From CAYUWH01 sp964448615 (GTDB taxonomy: Bacteria; Patescibacteriota; Gracilibacteria; Peribacterales; Peribacteraceae), in assembly GCA_964448615.1 (NCBI GenBank), contig CAYUWH010000007.1, positions 1 to 46,206 on the forward strand: a DNA stretch of 46,206 nucleotides, in the 5' to 3' direction. The notes beneath the pieces were generated by a model. The model saw only the letters and a list, made by a program, of their open reading frames with translations, made no database searches and was not told where the DNA came from. Every line of letters begins with the position of its first letter. Position 1 is the first letter of the stretch. The position numbers and the translations under genes are program-made. Shown here in pieces: positions 1-7,803 of this stretch.

Positions 1-52
1 CGCGACACTGATAATGTCGAGGTCGGCTGTTCAAATCAGCCATCGCCCACCA
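1..52 (+). tRNA. tRNA-Ile(GAT), 3' part, cut by window start
   Basis: The anticodon stem (cgaca/tgtcg, 4-8 and 16-20 by position) encloses the loop ctgataa, which gives anticodon GAT. The T-arm is 25-41 with loop ttcaaat, the 3' acceptor strand is 42-48, the discriminator is A49 and CCA is encoded at 50-52. The 5' half lies outside the window. The recombinase remnant on the opposite strand runs into its 3' end, and its last 12 bases recur at 1596-1608. Confidence 0.85.
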
Positions 53-300
53 TCACTATCCAAGTTAGCCTTCTCAAGTGCCTTGTACGCATCTTTGCAC
101 TTGTATGAAGCCAATTTCCCATTCTCGATCACCAGTTCTAGGAACACGGATCGGGCGATTTTCTTTTTCTGAGGTAGCTTGGCATCTTTCCACAGAGTAG
201 AGAGCCTGTTCATCAGTTCTAGCCATTCGTCTACGTCGAGCGTTATGGGGCGCTCTTGGCTGCGTAACTTAGCAATGCGCTCGGACTTTGCATCAATAGT
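31..300 (-). pseudogene. C-terminal fragment of a serine recombinase
   Basis: The minus-strand frame is open from about 310 to the stop at 31-33. It encodes a charged helical region (AKSERIAKLRSQE) followed by LWKDAKLPQKKKIARSVF and VIENGKLASYK. That is the pattern seen at the C-terminus of large serine recombinases, where a 'W..A...EKK.I...LF' helix precedes a short beta segment. There is no N-terminal catalytic domain: an in-frame TAA lies just upstream, and the sequence switches to an aminotransferase on the other strand. The stop lies inside the tRNA-Ile gene, so the last residues are antisense tRNA. This is inferred to be the remnant of an integrase next to its attachment site. The family call rests on pattern recognition of about 80 residues. 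Confidence 0.5.
41..53 (+). repeat. Putative attL core in tRNA-Ile 3' end
   Basis: The 13-nt sequence catcgcccaccat covers the end of the acceptor stem, CCA and one more base. It recurs exactly at 1596-1608, and CACT follows both copies (offset by one base). Together they bracket the AT-richer 53-1595 segment. Confidence 0.5.
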
Positions 301-792
301 TTTTCCAAATTATTCTTCCCAGGCGTGAGGATTGGATACATGATCGCGAACAAGGATTTGATACAACAAGTCGCCCATGTTCAGAAGTACACTACTTCGA
401 GCCCGAATCTTTTAACACAAGGAGTATGCCTAAAAGCGCTTGAGCAAGAGCAATTGCCTTCGATTGTCACGACTCATACCGCCATGATTAAAAGTAAAAT
501 GACAAAGTGCCTTCAGTGCATCGAGGAAACAGGAATAGAAGAGCATGTGGATCTCGTAAAACCAGCAGGAGGCTTCTTTATTTGGGGCAAGGTTCGTTCA
601 AAAGCCGCTGATACGAAAGAGCTGCAGACTGTCTGCTTATCCAAAGGAGTTTCCTTTGTGCCAGGCAATATCTACTTCCTCAAAGAGAATAATCGCATAC
701 ATTTTCGACTGGCCTGCTCGCAGATACGCTATGAAGATATTGAACGGGCAGTTACATTACTTAGCGAAGGCATGGAGGAATACCTTTCGTAA
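298..792 (+). pseudogene. C-terminal half of a PLP aminotransferase (class I/II fold)
   Basis: The frame holds SFSK just before PGVRIGY, matching the Schiff-base lysine region (S-x-S-K ... G-x-R-x-G-Y) of 2-aminoadipate/MocR-type aminotransferases. The small C-terminal domain follows (AGGFFIWGKV, GVSFVPGN, HFRLACSQ). The whole N-terminal half, including the cofactor phosphate-binding loop, is missing. The reading frame closes at 265-267 and the upstream DNA belongs to a recombinase on the other strand. An internal ATG at 340 could still give a fragment, but it could not be an active enzyme. The stop is 6 nt before the next gene. Codon use is visibly more AT-rich than in purE or ruvC, consistent with imported DNA. 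Confidence 0.6.
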
Positions 793-798
793 GATTTT

Positions 799-1371
799 AT
801 GAAGCTCAAACGCACCTCGCACTTCATCGGCTTCAAATTAAAAAGCGAAGCCTTTGCGGATCTCTTTGTGCAGCTTCAACAATTTTTGCAGGAGAATGGC
901 CTTAAAGAGTGCATCGAGCTGCAAAACATTCTTTCATTACATACGACGCTATACTATTTTGAATCCGATATCCCTGCAGAAGAGCTTACTGCCCTCAAAG
1001 ACTTCGTAGCTGCCCATCGAGACAATGGGGATAATTATGCAATTTCAATTAATGGCTTTGGTTATTTTAAAAGAGATGGAAAGGAGGTGCTTCTCTATGC
1101 AAAGTCAGAGAACGAGTTGCTAGTGGCTTTGCACAAACAATTGGCCACACAATTTAAGAGAAATGCCGTTGTGGATAATCAATTTCCATTCGTCTCTCAT
1201 GTCACTTTATTTAAGATTCTTGATATTGATACCTATCAAAAATATCGCATTCAAATTGAGGAGATCGTAAGCCAATGCCTTCAAGGAATCAGCACTATGG
1301 ACGTTTACGAGGGGCTGCACATCTTTGCAGTCTATTCCCAAGCTAAACCAGAAATACAGATTCTCCTTTGA
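799..1371 (+). CDS. 2H phosphoesterase / 2'-5' RNA ligase-like protein
   Basis: A 190-residue protein carrying the two HxT signatures of the 2H phosphoesterase superfamily: HTT at residues 48-50 and HVT at 134-136. Each sits at the start of a hydrophobic strand (LHTTLYY, SHVTLFK). Family members act on 2',3'-cyclic or 2'-5' phosphodiester ends of RNA or on ADP-ribose 1'',2''-cyclic phosphate; the substrate here cannot be read from sequence. The start is 6 nt after the stop of the aminotransferase fragment, so the two may once have been co-translated. It is the only intact gene of the presumed tRNA-Ile island, has AT-rich codons, and is followed by an inverted repeat (1383-1431). Confidence 0.7.
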   Translation: MKLKRTSHFIGFKLKSEAFADLFVQLQQFLQENGLKECIELQNILSLHTTLYYFESDIPAEELTALKDFVAAHRDNGDNYAISINGFGYFKRDGKEVLLYAKSENELLVALHKQLATQFKRNAVVDNQFPFVSHVTLFKILDIDTYQKYRIQIEEIVSQCLQGISTMDVYEGLHIFAVYSQAKPEIQILL

Positions 1372-1382
1372 AATGAAAAGCC

Positions 1383-1431
1383 AGTGCGATCAATAGGAAC
1401 CACTTGCCGTATCTATCCCCTTGATCGCACT
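1383..1431. repeat. 11-bp inverted repeat downstream of the 2H gene
   Basis: agtgcgatcaa at 1383-1393 pairs perfectly with ttgatcgcact at 1421-1431 across a 27-nt loop. There is no T-run on either side, so it could be a processing hairpin or a weak terminator for the 2H gene. Confidence 0.5.
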
Positions 1432-1612
1432 AATGGATAGAAAGAGAAGCTTGGCCAGCAGAAGCCATATCTATTTCATCCACATACACCACACCAACCC
1501 GCCTCTGATACGACCCGAAATCATGCAACTCATGTCGTTTTTCAATTTTGATCGGGATTACGAATAAGAAGTGCCGAGTTTTGTAACCACCAGTACATCG
1601 CCCACCATTCAC
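1430..1612 (-). CDS. Short unassigned ORF overlapping the purE stop
   Basis: A 60-codon frame begins with GTG overlapping the purE stop (GTGA), an arrangement that would allow translational coupling. The product (middle part VIPIKIEKRHELHDFGSYQ) matches no family I recognise and has no signal or membrane segment. Its first codons are the repeated tRNA-derived att sequence, so the frame may simply be chance coding across the island edge. Left as a weak possibility. Confidence 0.2.
   Translation of the reverse strand: MNGGRCTGGYKTRHFLFVIPIKIEKRHELHDFGSYQRRVGVVYVDEIDMASAGQASLSIH
1596..1608 (+). repeat. Putative attR copy of tRNA-Ile 3' end
   Basis: An exact 13-nt copy of bases 41-53, directly abutting the purE stop codon complement (1609-1611). 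It marks the likely right edge of the 1.5-kb island. Confidence 0.5.
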
Positions 1613-2118
1613 TCCCCCTGCATACCCCTATCCGCCTCCTGCACCGCTGCACGGAGTTTTTGACGGTACAGACGCAACGCTTGTAATACTGCAGGATGCG
1701 TTTCTGCAACGAGGGCGGCGGCGGCGAGCGCGGCATTGATGGCACCGGGAATACCAATCGCGTGCGTGCAGACAGGAATACCCTTCGGCATTTGCACGAT
1801 GGAAAGCAAAGAGTCGATACCATTCAGGATGGTGGAAGGGATCGGCACTGCATGCACTTGCAGACTGTCCACGGAAGCGGCGAGCATCCCTGGCAAGTGC
1901 GCCGCGCCTCCGGCTCCTGCGATAATGACGCGAATACCACGCTCTCGAGCAGTCGACGCATACTCATGGACCATCTCCGGCGTGCGATGTGCGGAAATAA
2001 TGCGCTTCTCAAACGCAATCTGCAGCTGCTCGAGCATCCTCGCACTTTGCTGCATGACCTCCAAATCGGATTGCGACCCCATGATAATTCCCACGAGAGG
2101 CTGCGGAGTGCTATTCAT
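1609..2118 (-). CDS. purE: N5-carboxyaminoimidazole ribonucleotide mutase (PurE, class I)
   Basis: Converts N5-CAIR to CAIR in de novo purine synthesis. From the ATG at 2118 it gives 169 residues, the normal class I length. Visible motifs are GSQSDLEVM (14-22), the substrate-binding SAHRTPEMV (42-50, containing the catalytic His), AGAGGAAHLPGMLAA, and GIDSLLSIVQMPKGIPV. Two upstream in-frame ATGs would add 15 residues not found in the family. The 2118 start is favoured because a TATGAT box ends 7 nt before it. No purK or other pur gene is visible nearby, so it stands alone. The 3' end abuts the putative island edge. Confidence 0.93.
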   Translation of the reverse strand: MNSTPQPLVGIIMGSQSDLEVMQQSARMLEQLQIAFEKRIISAHRTPEMVHEYASTARERGIRVIIAGAGGAAHLPGMLAASVDSLQVHAVPIPSTILNGIDSLLSIVQMPKGIPVCTHAIGIPGAINAALAAAALVAETHPAVLQALRLYRQKLRAAVQEADRGMQGE

Positions 2119-2125
2119 GCATCTG

Positions 2126-2131
2126 ATCATA
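2126..2131 (-). promoter_or_regulatory. -10 box of purE (leaderless start)
   Basis: Minus-strand TATGAT, 7 nt upstream of the ATG at 2118. This spacing puts transcription start at or next to the start codon, as at many other genes in the window. Confidence 0.55.
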
Positions 2132-2230
2132 CCAGACGATGACACCAAAAATTGACATGCCAACCGAACGGAATACAGTACGCGGCGTGTTCAGGTTTCA
2201 ACCGCGTCTTTCACATCGAGGAGCATCTTC

Positions 2231-2596
2231 ATGTCTCAGGAACCACAGAAAGGAATGCCCATGAGCCTGAAAGCGGTTCTCACGCTTCCGCTTGCCGGCG
2301 GACAGATCGAACACAGTGTCCACGGAGCACTCGTCCGTGGGCAGATCAAGGAAGTGATGCTGTTTCCAGATCGATCGATTCTCATCCATTACAACTGGAT
2401 GCTTCGCAAGCCTCGTGAGGGCAACAAGTGGGAGCCACACCCGGAAGAACTCACGCAGCTGCGACTCATGGATATTCAGTCTCTGACCATGATCGCACCG
2501 GGACAAATCACCATCCTCTATAAAGGAAAGCCCATCCTGCTCTGGACCAACACTTTCGTCGGCCTCCCGATGCGCGAAAAGCTCCTCGCATCCTGA
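2231..2596 (+). CDS. Conserved-looking small protein of unknown function
   Basis: Encodes 121 residues with no signal peptide or membrane helix. The second half is rich in beta-forming residues (SLTMIAPGQITILYKGKPILLW), suggesting a small beta domain. The start is supported by an AGGAG Shine-Dalgarno 7-8 nt upstream (cgaggagcatcttcATG), in contrast to the leaderless genes around it. An alternative in-frame ATG is 10 codons in. An intrinsic terminator at 2610-2635 follows, so it is a single-gene unit convergent with the next gene. I do not recognise the family. Confidence 0.6.
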   Translation: MSQEPQKGMPMSLKAVLTLPLAGGQIEHSVHGALVRGQIKEVMLFPDRSILIHYNWMLRKPREGNKWEPHPEELTQLRLMDIQSLTMIAPGQITILYKGKPILLWTNTFVGLPMREKLLAS

Positions 2597-2609
2597 GCAC
2601 GAAACATTC

Positions 2610-2635
2610 GACCACTCTACGGAGTGGTCTTTTTT
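2610..2635 (+). terminator. Intrinsic terminator
   Basis: Stem gaccactc/gagtggtc with tetraloop tacg, followed by a run of Ts. It lies 14 nt after the stop of the 2231-2596 gene and overlaps the stop region of the convergent gene. Confidence 0.85.
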
Positions 2636-4208
2636 ATTCGCTCTTTAACCAGTTCACAAATTGTTCAAGCGTCAGCGGATACGGCAGCACTTTTCCATCT
2701 TTCACGATGTCACGGACTTCGCTGGTACCGGCATCAAAGACGAACGAAAAAGCCTGATCACCCTGAGCCGTCGCAAACATCATGCCAATCACACGTACTG
2801 TTTGCCCGCCAAGCGCCGTCACGGACGTTTGCTCGGTTTCCATGCCGCCCGCACTACGCAATGCAGCAAGGGCCGTCTCTTTTCCCTGACCGTATTCCCC
2901 GACTCCGATGACCCGTTCCTTCTCGGAAGAAGTCACTCTCGAATTTGCAGAAGAAGAGCTGACCTCGAATCGCACGTCCGTAAGCTGCGTCGGTAATGCT
3001 GCAATCTGCTCAAGCAACGCCTGGCTCTCAGTACTCAGAGACTCTCGGAAGGGCTCAGCAATCTCCGCCAATGCAACCGCATAGCGTTGCACGCGCTCCG
3101 GCAATGCCGCCTGTGTCTGCCGCATCACGACATCGGCCCACACGAGAAGCAGCTCATCCAACATCTTTGGAGCTTGGTCTTCATGCGCGTGCAGATAGGA
3201 CTGCGTTTCTTCTTTCCAGCCTTGCACCGCAAGCGCAGAAAGTGCCTGAGGCAAGAGATCAGACAATGGCACTGCACCGATACGCACAAGACGCAGCGCG
3301 TCATCAGGAGTAGCATCCGTCGCAGTCACCCAGACATAATCGCGCAATGCGGGATGCAGCGATGCGAGAAGCCACAGTGTTTGGTGTTGAAGCAAAAAGG
3401 GCATCAGTACGCCTTGCATCGAACTCTCAAGTGCAAGCACCGCCAAGTCGGGCATCATCGCGATACCGGCAGGACTTTGCAATGCCTGAACAGTTTGGGG
3501 ATCGAGCAGTAACGATTGCACGGCGTTTTTATCCTGGTCGGCAAAGGCCTGGAAGAATGCGACAAGGCGCGCATGGGTCACTTCCTCTTCATTGCGCATT
3601 TCCGCACTGGGAAGACGCAAGACATCCAAGAATTCCGGAAGCGGCAACGGCTGCATCGTCACCGGTTCAGAGAAGGTCAGCGGCGGAAGAGCACCAAGTT
3701 TCTGCAACCGCTCACGGAGGTAAAACTCAGGAAGCGGCTTGAGAAGATCGATGCCAAGATGTTGTTCTGCAGTATCGAGACGTACCTGCATCCCGATCGG
3801 AACGAGCAACTGCTCCGTTTCGCGCTGCACGAGGACTGGCGTACTGAGAGCGGCAATCGTCGTGCTGGTATTGTGCTTGGTTACACTGAATCCACCGTGC
3901 CAGCCTTGTAACTCGAGCGAACCTGCATGAAGCGTACTCATGGATGCATGCGCGAGTAATACTTCACCATCGAGTACCGCAGGAACGGAGAGATCAAACG
4001 AAGCGCCAGGCATCACAAAGGCGCGACCACCGGATGGCAAGACGATTCCCCTCTCCGAAGAAGGAGCGGAGTCCGCAGTCAGGACATCCGCGCGGAAGGA
4101 CCACACGGTTTGCAGCGACAATACACAAATTCCTAAGAGAACCGGCAATGCCACCATCGTCCGATGGGCGGTTTTGGACCCGCTGCGCGCAAAGGGGTTG
4201 ATGTGCAT
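2634..4208 (-). CDS. Membrane-anchored extracytoplasmic protein, FecR-like N-terminal region
   Basis: A 524-residue protein with one N-terminal transmembrane helix (about 17-38, MVALPVLLGICVLSLQTVW) after a short basic cytoplasmic tail, so most of it is probably outside the membrane. Residues about 55-150 are beta-rich (GIVLPSGGRAFVMPGASF, LELQGWHGGFSV), reminiscent of FecR-type domains that sense a 'charged' surface element; this resemblance is weak. The rest is mainly helical, with a serine-rich linker (SSSSANS) before a C-terminal alpha/beta domain. A TATACT box lies 10 nt before the ATG. It stands alone, convergent with the gene before it and divergent from ruvC. Function unknown. Confidence 0.65.
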   Translation of the reverse strand: MHINPFARSGSKTAHRTMVALPVLLGICVLSLQTVWSFRADVLTADSAPSSERGIVLPSGGRAFVMPGASFDLSVPAVLDGEVLLAHASMSTLHAGSLELQGWHGGFSVTKHNTSTTIAALSTPVLVQRETEQLLVPIGMQVRLDTAEQHLGIDLLKPLPEFYLRERLQKLGALPPLTFSEPVTMQPLPLPEFLDVLRLPSAEMRNEEEVTHARLVAFFQAFADQDKNAVQSLLLDPQTVQALQSPAGIAMMPDLAVLALESSMQGVLMPFLLQHQTLWLLASLHPALRDYVWVTATDATPDDALRLVRIGAVPLSDLLPQALSALAVQGWKEETQSYLHAHEDQAPKMLDELLLVWADVVMRQTQAALPERVQRYAVALAEIAEPFRESLSTESQALLEQIAALPTQLTDVRFEVSSSSANSRVTSSEKERVIGVGEYGQGKETALAALRSAGGMETEQTSVTALGGQTVRVIGMMFATAQGDQAFSFVFDAGTSEVRDIVKDGKVLPYPLTLEQFVNWLKSE

Positions 4209-4280
4209 GTTTCTTGATAGTATAGCAGAAAATAGCCATATTGCCTACCGTCCGCCCGTGCGGGAAAACCCAATAAACGC

Positions 4281-4286
4281 TACGAT
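4281..4286 (+). promoter_or_regulatory. -10 box of ruvC (leaderless start)
   Basis: TACGAT followed by exactly 6 nt and then the ruvC ATG; no Shine-Dalgarno is possible in between. Confidence 0.5.
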
Positions 4287-4292
4287 ACGCCT

Positions 4293-4781
4293 ATGCGCGT
4301 CATGGGAATAGATCCCGGCTTGGCCACCGTCGGCATCGGGCTGATCGATGCGCTTCCAGGGGGCAAACTGGGAAACCCTGATTGGCTGACCATCACCTCC
4401 CCTGCTCATACCCCTCTCGCAGAACGCCTCAAAGAATTACATCACGATCTGACGGGATTATTGCAGCAAGAACGCCCGGCACTCGTGATAATCGAGAAAC
4501 TTTTTTTCGCAACCAATGCCAAAACCGCGATCGATGTCGCGCAGGCCCGTGGAGCCCTCATGTTGGCGGTTGCACAATTCGGCTGCGAGGTGGTGGAAGC
4601 AACGCCGCTCCAACTGAAACTCGGCATAACCGGGGACGGCGGCGCCGATAAGCTGCAGGTGCAATCCATGCTGAAACAGATGCTGAATCTTCCCGCTATT
4701 CCCACTCCGGATGACGCCGCGGATGCGCTGGCACTGGCGGTGTATGGATCATTGATGCGACGGGAAATCATGAAAATCTAA
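4293..4781 (+). CDS. ruvC: Holliday junction endonuclease RuvC
   Basis: Resolves four-way DNA junctions late in recombinational repair, normally with RuvAB. The 162-residue length is typical. The four acidic catalytic residues are in place: D7 (MGIDPG), E68 (VIIEKLFF), D141 and D144 (PDDAADALALA). The conserved TNAKTAIDVAQARG helix and the GxGxADKxQVQ segment (GDGGADKLQVQ) are also present. ruvA and ruvB are not in the window. The gene ends 21 nt before the stop of the convergent recF, which puts two recombination genes side by side but in opposite orientation. Confidence 0.95.
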   Translation: MRVMGIDPGLATVGIGLIDALPGGKLGNPDWLTITSPAHTPLAERLKELHHDLTGLLQQERPALVIIEKLFFATNAKTAIDVAQARGALMLAVAQFGCEVVEATPLQLKLGITGDGGADKLQVQSMLKQMLNLPAIPTPDDAADALALAVYGSLMRREIMKI

Positions 4782-4801
4782 ACAAACTGATGGCGTCTCC
4801 C

Positions 4802-5905
4802 CTACGGCAAGCATGTAATACCGCCCTCTTTCACTTCCCACTCCTGAATTTTGCGAGCATCCGGCGGCATGCGCACCGCCGTCAGAATCACCTGATATGC
4901 TTTGAGCGTCTCCAAGAGCGATCGCTGGTGTGCATCATCAAGCTCTGAAAATGCATCATCGAGCAACACGACGGGCTTTTCGCCGCGGCGCAGTTCGAGG
5001 AACGACACTTCCAAGAAAAGCAGCGCCAGCACGGCAACGCGCTCCTGTCCGCGTGAGGCGAAGGTGGACAACGAACGACCGTTGATATCGACCCCCCAGT
5101 CTTCCCGGTGAGGCCCGATGCTGCTGGACCCCATGGCCACATCGCGACCGCGGTGCTTCTCCAGCAATTCGCGCAATTCCGCTTCGATCGAAGGCTGATC
5201 ACGCTGCGAGGTAGCACGCATGTACTGCAACTGCGCCTCGGTCCACTGCTCGCCAAGGCTTTGGAGTTCTTGCAAAAACGTCGCATTCAAGGTCTCGAGC
5301 AATTCCAGGCGCGCCAGGGTGATACCGCTCCCCTTTGCAGCCAGCTCACGATCCCACAAGTCCAGCACATCGGTTTGCTGCGATCCGTCTGCGATAGATT
5401 TTAAGAGTGCATTCCGTTGCTGCACGATTTTCTGGTACGACGAAAGGGAGGAAAGGTATGCAGGAGAAATTTGGCAAAGCAGCTGATCGATGAAGCGGCG
5501 GCGTTCGGCGGGCGCCCCGGTAAAGAGCTCAAGATCCTGCGGTAAAAATGTGACGGTCGGCAGTTTCCCCACCATCTGCGAGAGCGAAACTTTCACATCG
5601 TTCACGAAGCATGCTTTCTTCCGCCGAGGAGAGACTTCGCTCACCACTTCTAACGTCGATTGTTCACCCTGATCATTTTCCACGGTTCCCCGGACCCGAT
5701 AGTACGTCGATCCCCAACGGGCCAGATCCTGATCATCACGACCGCGACAGGATTTTGTAAGGGAGAGCAACGAGAGCGCTTCGATCAGGTTGGTTTTTCC
5801 GCTGCCGTTTGCTCCGCGAAAGAGATGAATGTTCGCCATACCCAACTCCACTTCGCACGAAGCGTAGTTGCGAAACTGCTCGAGGGAGAGGCGAAGAACA
5901 CGCAC
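4802..5905 (-). CDS. recF: DNA replication/repair protein RecF
   Basis: An SMC-like ATPase that helps load RecA at single-strand gaps. Of 367 residues, the Walker A is GANGSGKTN at 31-39. The ABC signature region is FASRGQERVAVLALL and the Walker B/D-loop is VVLLDDAFSELDDAH. This is the normal RecF layout without the long coiled coil of SMC or RecN. The start is GTG at 5905, with TATCCT 9 nt upstream and no Shine-Dalgarno. It is not next to dnaA, dnaN or gyrB as in many bacteria; it sits between ruvC and a NUDIX gene, 30 nt downstream of the latter's stop. Confidence 0.94.
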   Translation of the reverse strand: MRVLRLSLEQFRNYASCEVELGMANIHLFRGANGSGKTNLIEALSLLSLTKSCRGRDDQDLARWGSTYYRVRGTVENDQGEQSTLEVVSEVSPRRKKACFVNDVKVSLSQMVGKLPTVTFLPQDLELFTGAPAERRRFIDQLLCQISPAYLSSLSSYQKIVQQRNALLKSIADGSQQTDVLDLWDRELAAKGSGITLARLELLETLNATFLQELQSLGEQWTEAQLQYMRATSQRDQPSIEAELRELLEKHRGRDVAMGSSSIGPHREDWGVDINGRSLSTFASRGQERVAVLALLFLEVSFLELRRGEKPVVLLDDAFSELDDAHQRSLLETLKAYQVILTAVRMPPDARKIQEWEVKEGGITCLP

Positions 5906-5935
5906 AGGACATACAGGATACCATCACGCACCGTA

Positions 5936-6415
5936 TCAGGCAGGCAGCTTCTCTTTTGCTTCACGGATCAAGTCATGCATCAGCGAGAGATATTCTTTGC
6001 GTTTCACAAATTTTGACACCTGTCCGGGATACACCCATTTGTAGCGATCGATCTCCTTGGCATCCACCTTCACCTGCGCATCGGCAGTGGTGAGTGCAAA
6101 GACGAAATGAATTTTTTGGCCGCACACGTGGTCCGGACGAAAGCGCCGGAAGGATGCCGGAAAATCATACTGATAAATCCGCTGACTCTCTCCCAAATAC
6201 GTCACGTCGCCCAGGCCCGCTTCCTCATGGAGCTCACGAAGGGCAGCCTCACGGATAATCTCTCCCGGCTCGCATCCACCCTGCGGAAATTGCCACGCAT
6301 CTTTTTTCCGCGGCTTATGTAAGAGCAAAAATTGATAATCATCCGAAGATGCACCTTCTTTTGCAGGTTTCAGCAGAACGACCGAGGCCGCAATACGATA
6401 AACATCTGGTTGCAC
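5936..6415 (-). CDS. NUDIX hydrolase, RppH-like
   Basis: About 159 residues with a full Nudix box (G-x5-E-x7-RELHEEAGL) preceded by WQFPQGG. The 'W.fPQGG' lead-in is typical of RppH and Ap4A hydrolases, so RNA 5' pyrophosphohydrolase or dinucleoside polyphosphatase activity is likely. The C-terminal half has the conserved aromatic segments (YDFPASFRRF, YKWVYPGQVSKFV). I place the start at GTG 6415 because TATAGT lies exactly 6 nt upstream and family members begin just before the first strand (YRIAASVVLL). A longer GTG start at 6469 is possible and would couple it to the L33-like gene. Confidence 0.85.
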   Translation of the reverse strand: MQPDVYRIAASVVLLKPAKEGASSDDYQFLLLHKPRKKDAWQFPQGGCEPGEIIREAALRELHEEAGLGDVTYLGESQRIYQYDFPASFRRFRPDHVCGQKIHFVFALTTADAQVKVDAKEIDRYKWVYPGQVSKFVKRKEYLSLMHDLIREAKEKLPA

Positions 6416-6421
6416 GGCCGT

Positions 6422-6427
6422 ACTATA
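6422..6427 (-). promoter_or_regulatory. -10 box of the NUDIX gene (leaderless start)
   Basis: Minus-strand TATAGT, 6 nt before the GTG at 6415. It decides between two possible starts. Confidence 0.45.
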
Positions 6428-6475
6428 GCGTACGAAAAAAATGACACCATCCTCTTTTGCGCCAACCACACTTGG

Positions 6476-6664
6476 TCAGGAGCTGTGCTTTTCTTCCTTC
6501 ATACTCATTTCCACGCGTGCCTTGCATCCCGGACAATACTTCATGAGCTTATTGTCCTTTGCACCGACGCCCTTGGAATTCTGACGATGAAACCGCACGG
6601 AAGCGATCCGCATGTTGTCGGTTTTGCAGTACAGGCCGTAAACGGTGCGCTTTCCGCGAGGCAT
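6476..6664 (-). CDS. rpmG: Ribosomal protein L33-like (bL33)
   Basis: A small basic protein of 62 residues. Its second half, LMKYCPGCKARVEMSMKEEK, follows the L33 pattern 'L.KYCP.C.KH....E.K', and the N-terminal MPRGKRTVYGLYC fits the first strand. The C-x2-C pair in YCPGC is present, but the N-terminal half has only one cysteine (LYCKTDN) where zinc-binding L33 has two, so a complete zinc ribbon is doubtful. A possible promoter (TTGCGT, 16 nt, TAAAAT) ends 9 nt before the ATG. It precedes the NUDIX gene on the same strand. Recognition is from motif only; another small zinc-ribbon protein is possible. Confidence 0.6.
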   Translation of the reverse strand: MPRGKRTVYGLYCKTDNMRIASVRFHRQNSKGVGAKDNKLMKYCPGCKARVEMSMKEEKHSS

Positions 6665-6726
6665 AGCTGGCTGATTTTACAGAGAATTGAACAGGACGCA
6701 AGTCGATTTTGCAGCCCCGCAGGGCG

Positions 6727-6756
6727 GTAGCGGACCTTACGTAAGGTCCGCTACCA
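6727..6756. repeat. Perfect 30-bp palindrome
   Basis: Two 15-base arms, reading ggtagcggaccttac outward-in, with no loop. It lies 16 nt beyond the trxB stop in the interval before rpmG. There is no T-run next to it. It may be a terminator for trxB, a protein-binding site, or a cruciform. Confidence 0.7.
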
Positions 6757-6772
6757 AAACGTTTGGAAGGGT

Positions 6773-7717
6773 CTAATGCCCCGATTGCAAAAAGTTAAAC
6801 ACGCTATTAGCCGCCACTGCCGCCTCGCCCGCAGCCGTGGTGAACTGGGCAAAGTAGTTACTCCCATTGGTAATATCCCCCGCTCCAAAGACCCCGGGAA
6901 CGTTGGTCCGCATGCCGGCATCCACCGCCAGATACCCCTTCGCATCCGTTGCACAGCCGATTTCCTTGGCCAGCCAGGTGGCGGGATCCGCCCCGATTTC
7001 GATGAACACGCCGTCGACAGCCAGCGTCGTACTGCCTTCGAAGGGAGAACCCAGTGTAATGCTTGCGACTTTCCCTGTGGTGAGCTCCGTCGAACCATGG
7101 TCACCATTGATCTGCGTGATCGTATTCTCCAGCACCATCGTCACGTTTTCCTTCGCCTTTACGCGATCGACCCAATACGGCTCCGCCCGGAATTCCGAAC
7201 GGCGATGAATGAGGTATACCCGCTTGGCAACTTGCGCCGCGATTGCGGCACCTTCGACGGCGCTATCCCCTCCGCCGATCACCGCGACGACTTTATTGCG
7301 ATAGAAGAACGCATCACACGTGGCGCAGTACGTCACGCCTTTTCCGGAAAATTCTTCTTCGCCCGGCACACCGAGATGCCGCTTGCTGGAACCCATCGCG
7401 AAGATGACCGTTTTTGCTTCGACGTTCTCGCCATCATCAAGGTGAAGGGAAAACACACCGTCTCCTTTTTCGATCTTGGTGACACGCGCGATTTTGGACG
7501 TCACGTTCTCGAAACTCTCCGCGTGTTTCTTGAACTTTTCCATCAAATCCGGACCCGTGATATCGATCTCGCCCGGCCAGTTGCCCACTTCGGCAGCCGT
7601 GTTTCCCAATCCGCCCGCTTCGGCTCCCACGAGAAAGACATTCAGTTTATAGCGTGCCGCGTAAACGGCGGCGGTGTACCCGGCGCACCCGAGACCGATA
7701 ATGGCAGTGTCGAACAT
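6773..7717 (-). CDS. trxB: Thioredoxin reductase (NAD(P)/FAD-dependent)
   Basis: A flavoprotein that passes electrons from NAD(P)H to thioredoxin. Of 314 residues, the FAD-binding GLGCAG is at 8-13, the redox-active CATC at 131-134 and the NAD(P)-binding GGGDSAVEGA follows. The distal FAD motif GVFGAGDI comes before a C-terminal hydrophobic helix. The usual HRRSEFRA nucleotide-phosphate segment is present, which points towards NADPH. The ATG at 7717 is preceded 6 nt upstream by TACTCT. No thioredoxin gene is adjacent. The gene is divergent from the kinase gene, with about 200 nt between them. Confidence 0.93.
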   Translation of the reverse strand: MFDTAIIGLGCAGYTAAVYAARYKLNVFLVGAEAGGLGNTAAEVGNWPGEIDITGPDLMEKFKKHAESFENVTSKIARVTKIEKGDGVFSLHLDDGENVEAKTVIFAMGSSKRHLGVPGEEEFSGKGVTYCATCDAFFYRNKVVAVIGGGDSAVEGAAIAAQVAKRVYLIHRRSEFRAEPYWVDRVKAKENVTMVLENTITQINGDHGSTELTTGKVASITLGSPFEGSTTLAVDGVFIEIGADPATWLAKEIGCATDAKGYLAVDAGMRTNVPGVFGAGDITNGSNYFAQFTTAAGEAAVAANSVFNFLQSGH

Positions 7718-7777
7718 GGGTGCAGAGTACGGAGAGAATCATGGCTGGTAAAGAGTCTTTCGGAAACAAAAGATGTG

Positions 7778-7803
7778 GAGGTTCCACACACGAATGGAAC
7801 CTC
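7778..7803. other. 9-bp hairpin in the trxB/kinase divergent interval
   Basis: gaggttcca (7778-7786) and tggaacctc (7795-7803) form a perfect stem with an 8-nt loop in the 197-nt interval between two divergent genes. It may be an operator or a 5' UTR structure of the kinase mRNA. Nothing else is recognisable there. Confidence 0.4.

Noticed and set aside
1736..2155. 139-codon plus-strand ORF
   Set aside because: Antisense of purE, which has full motifs; its translation shows no family features.
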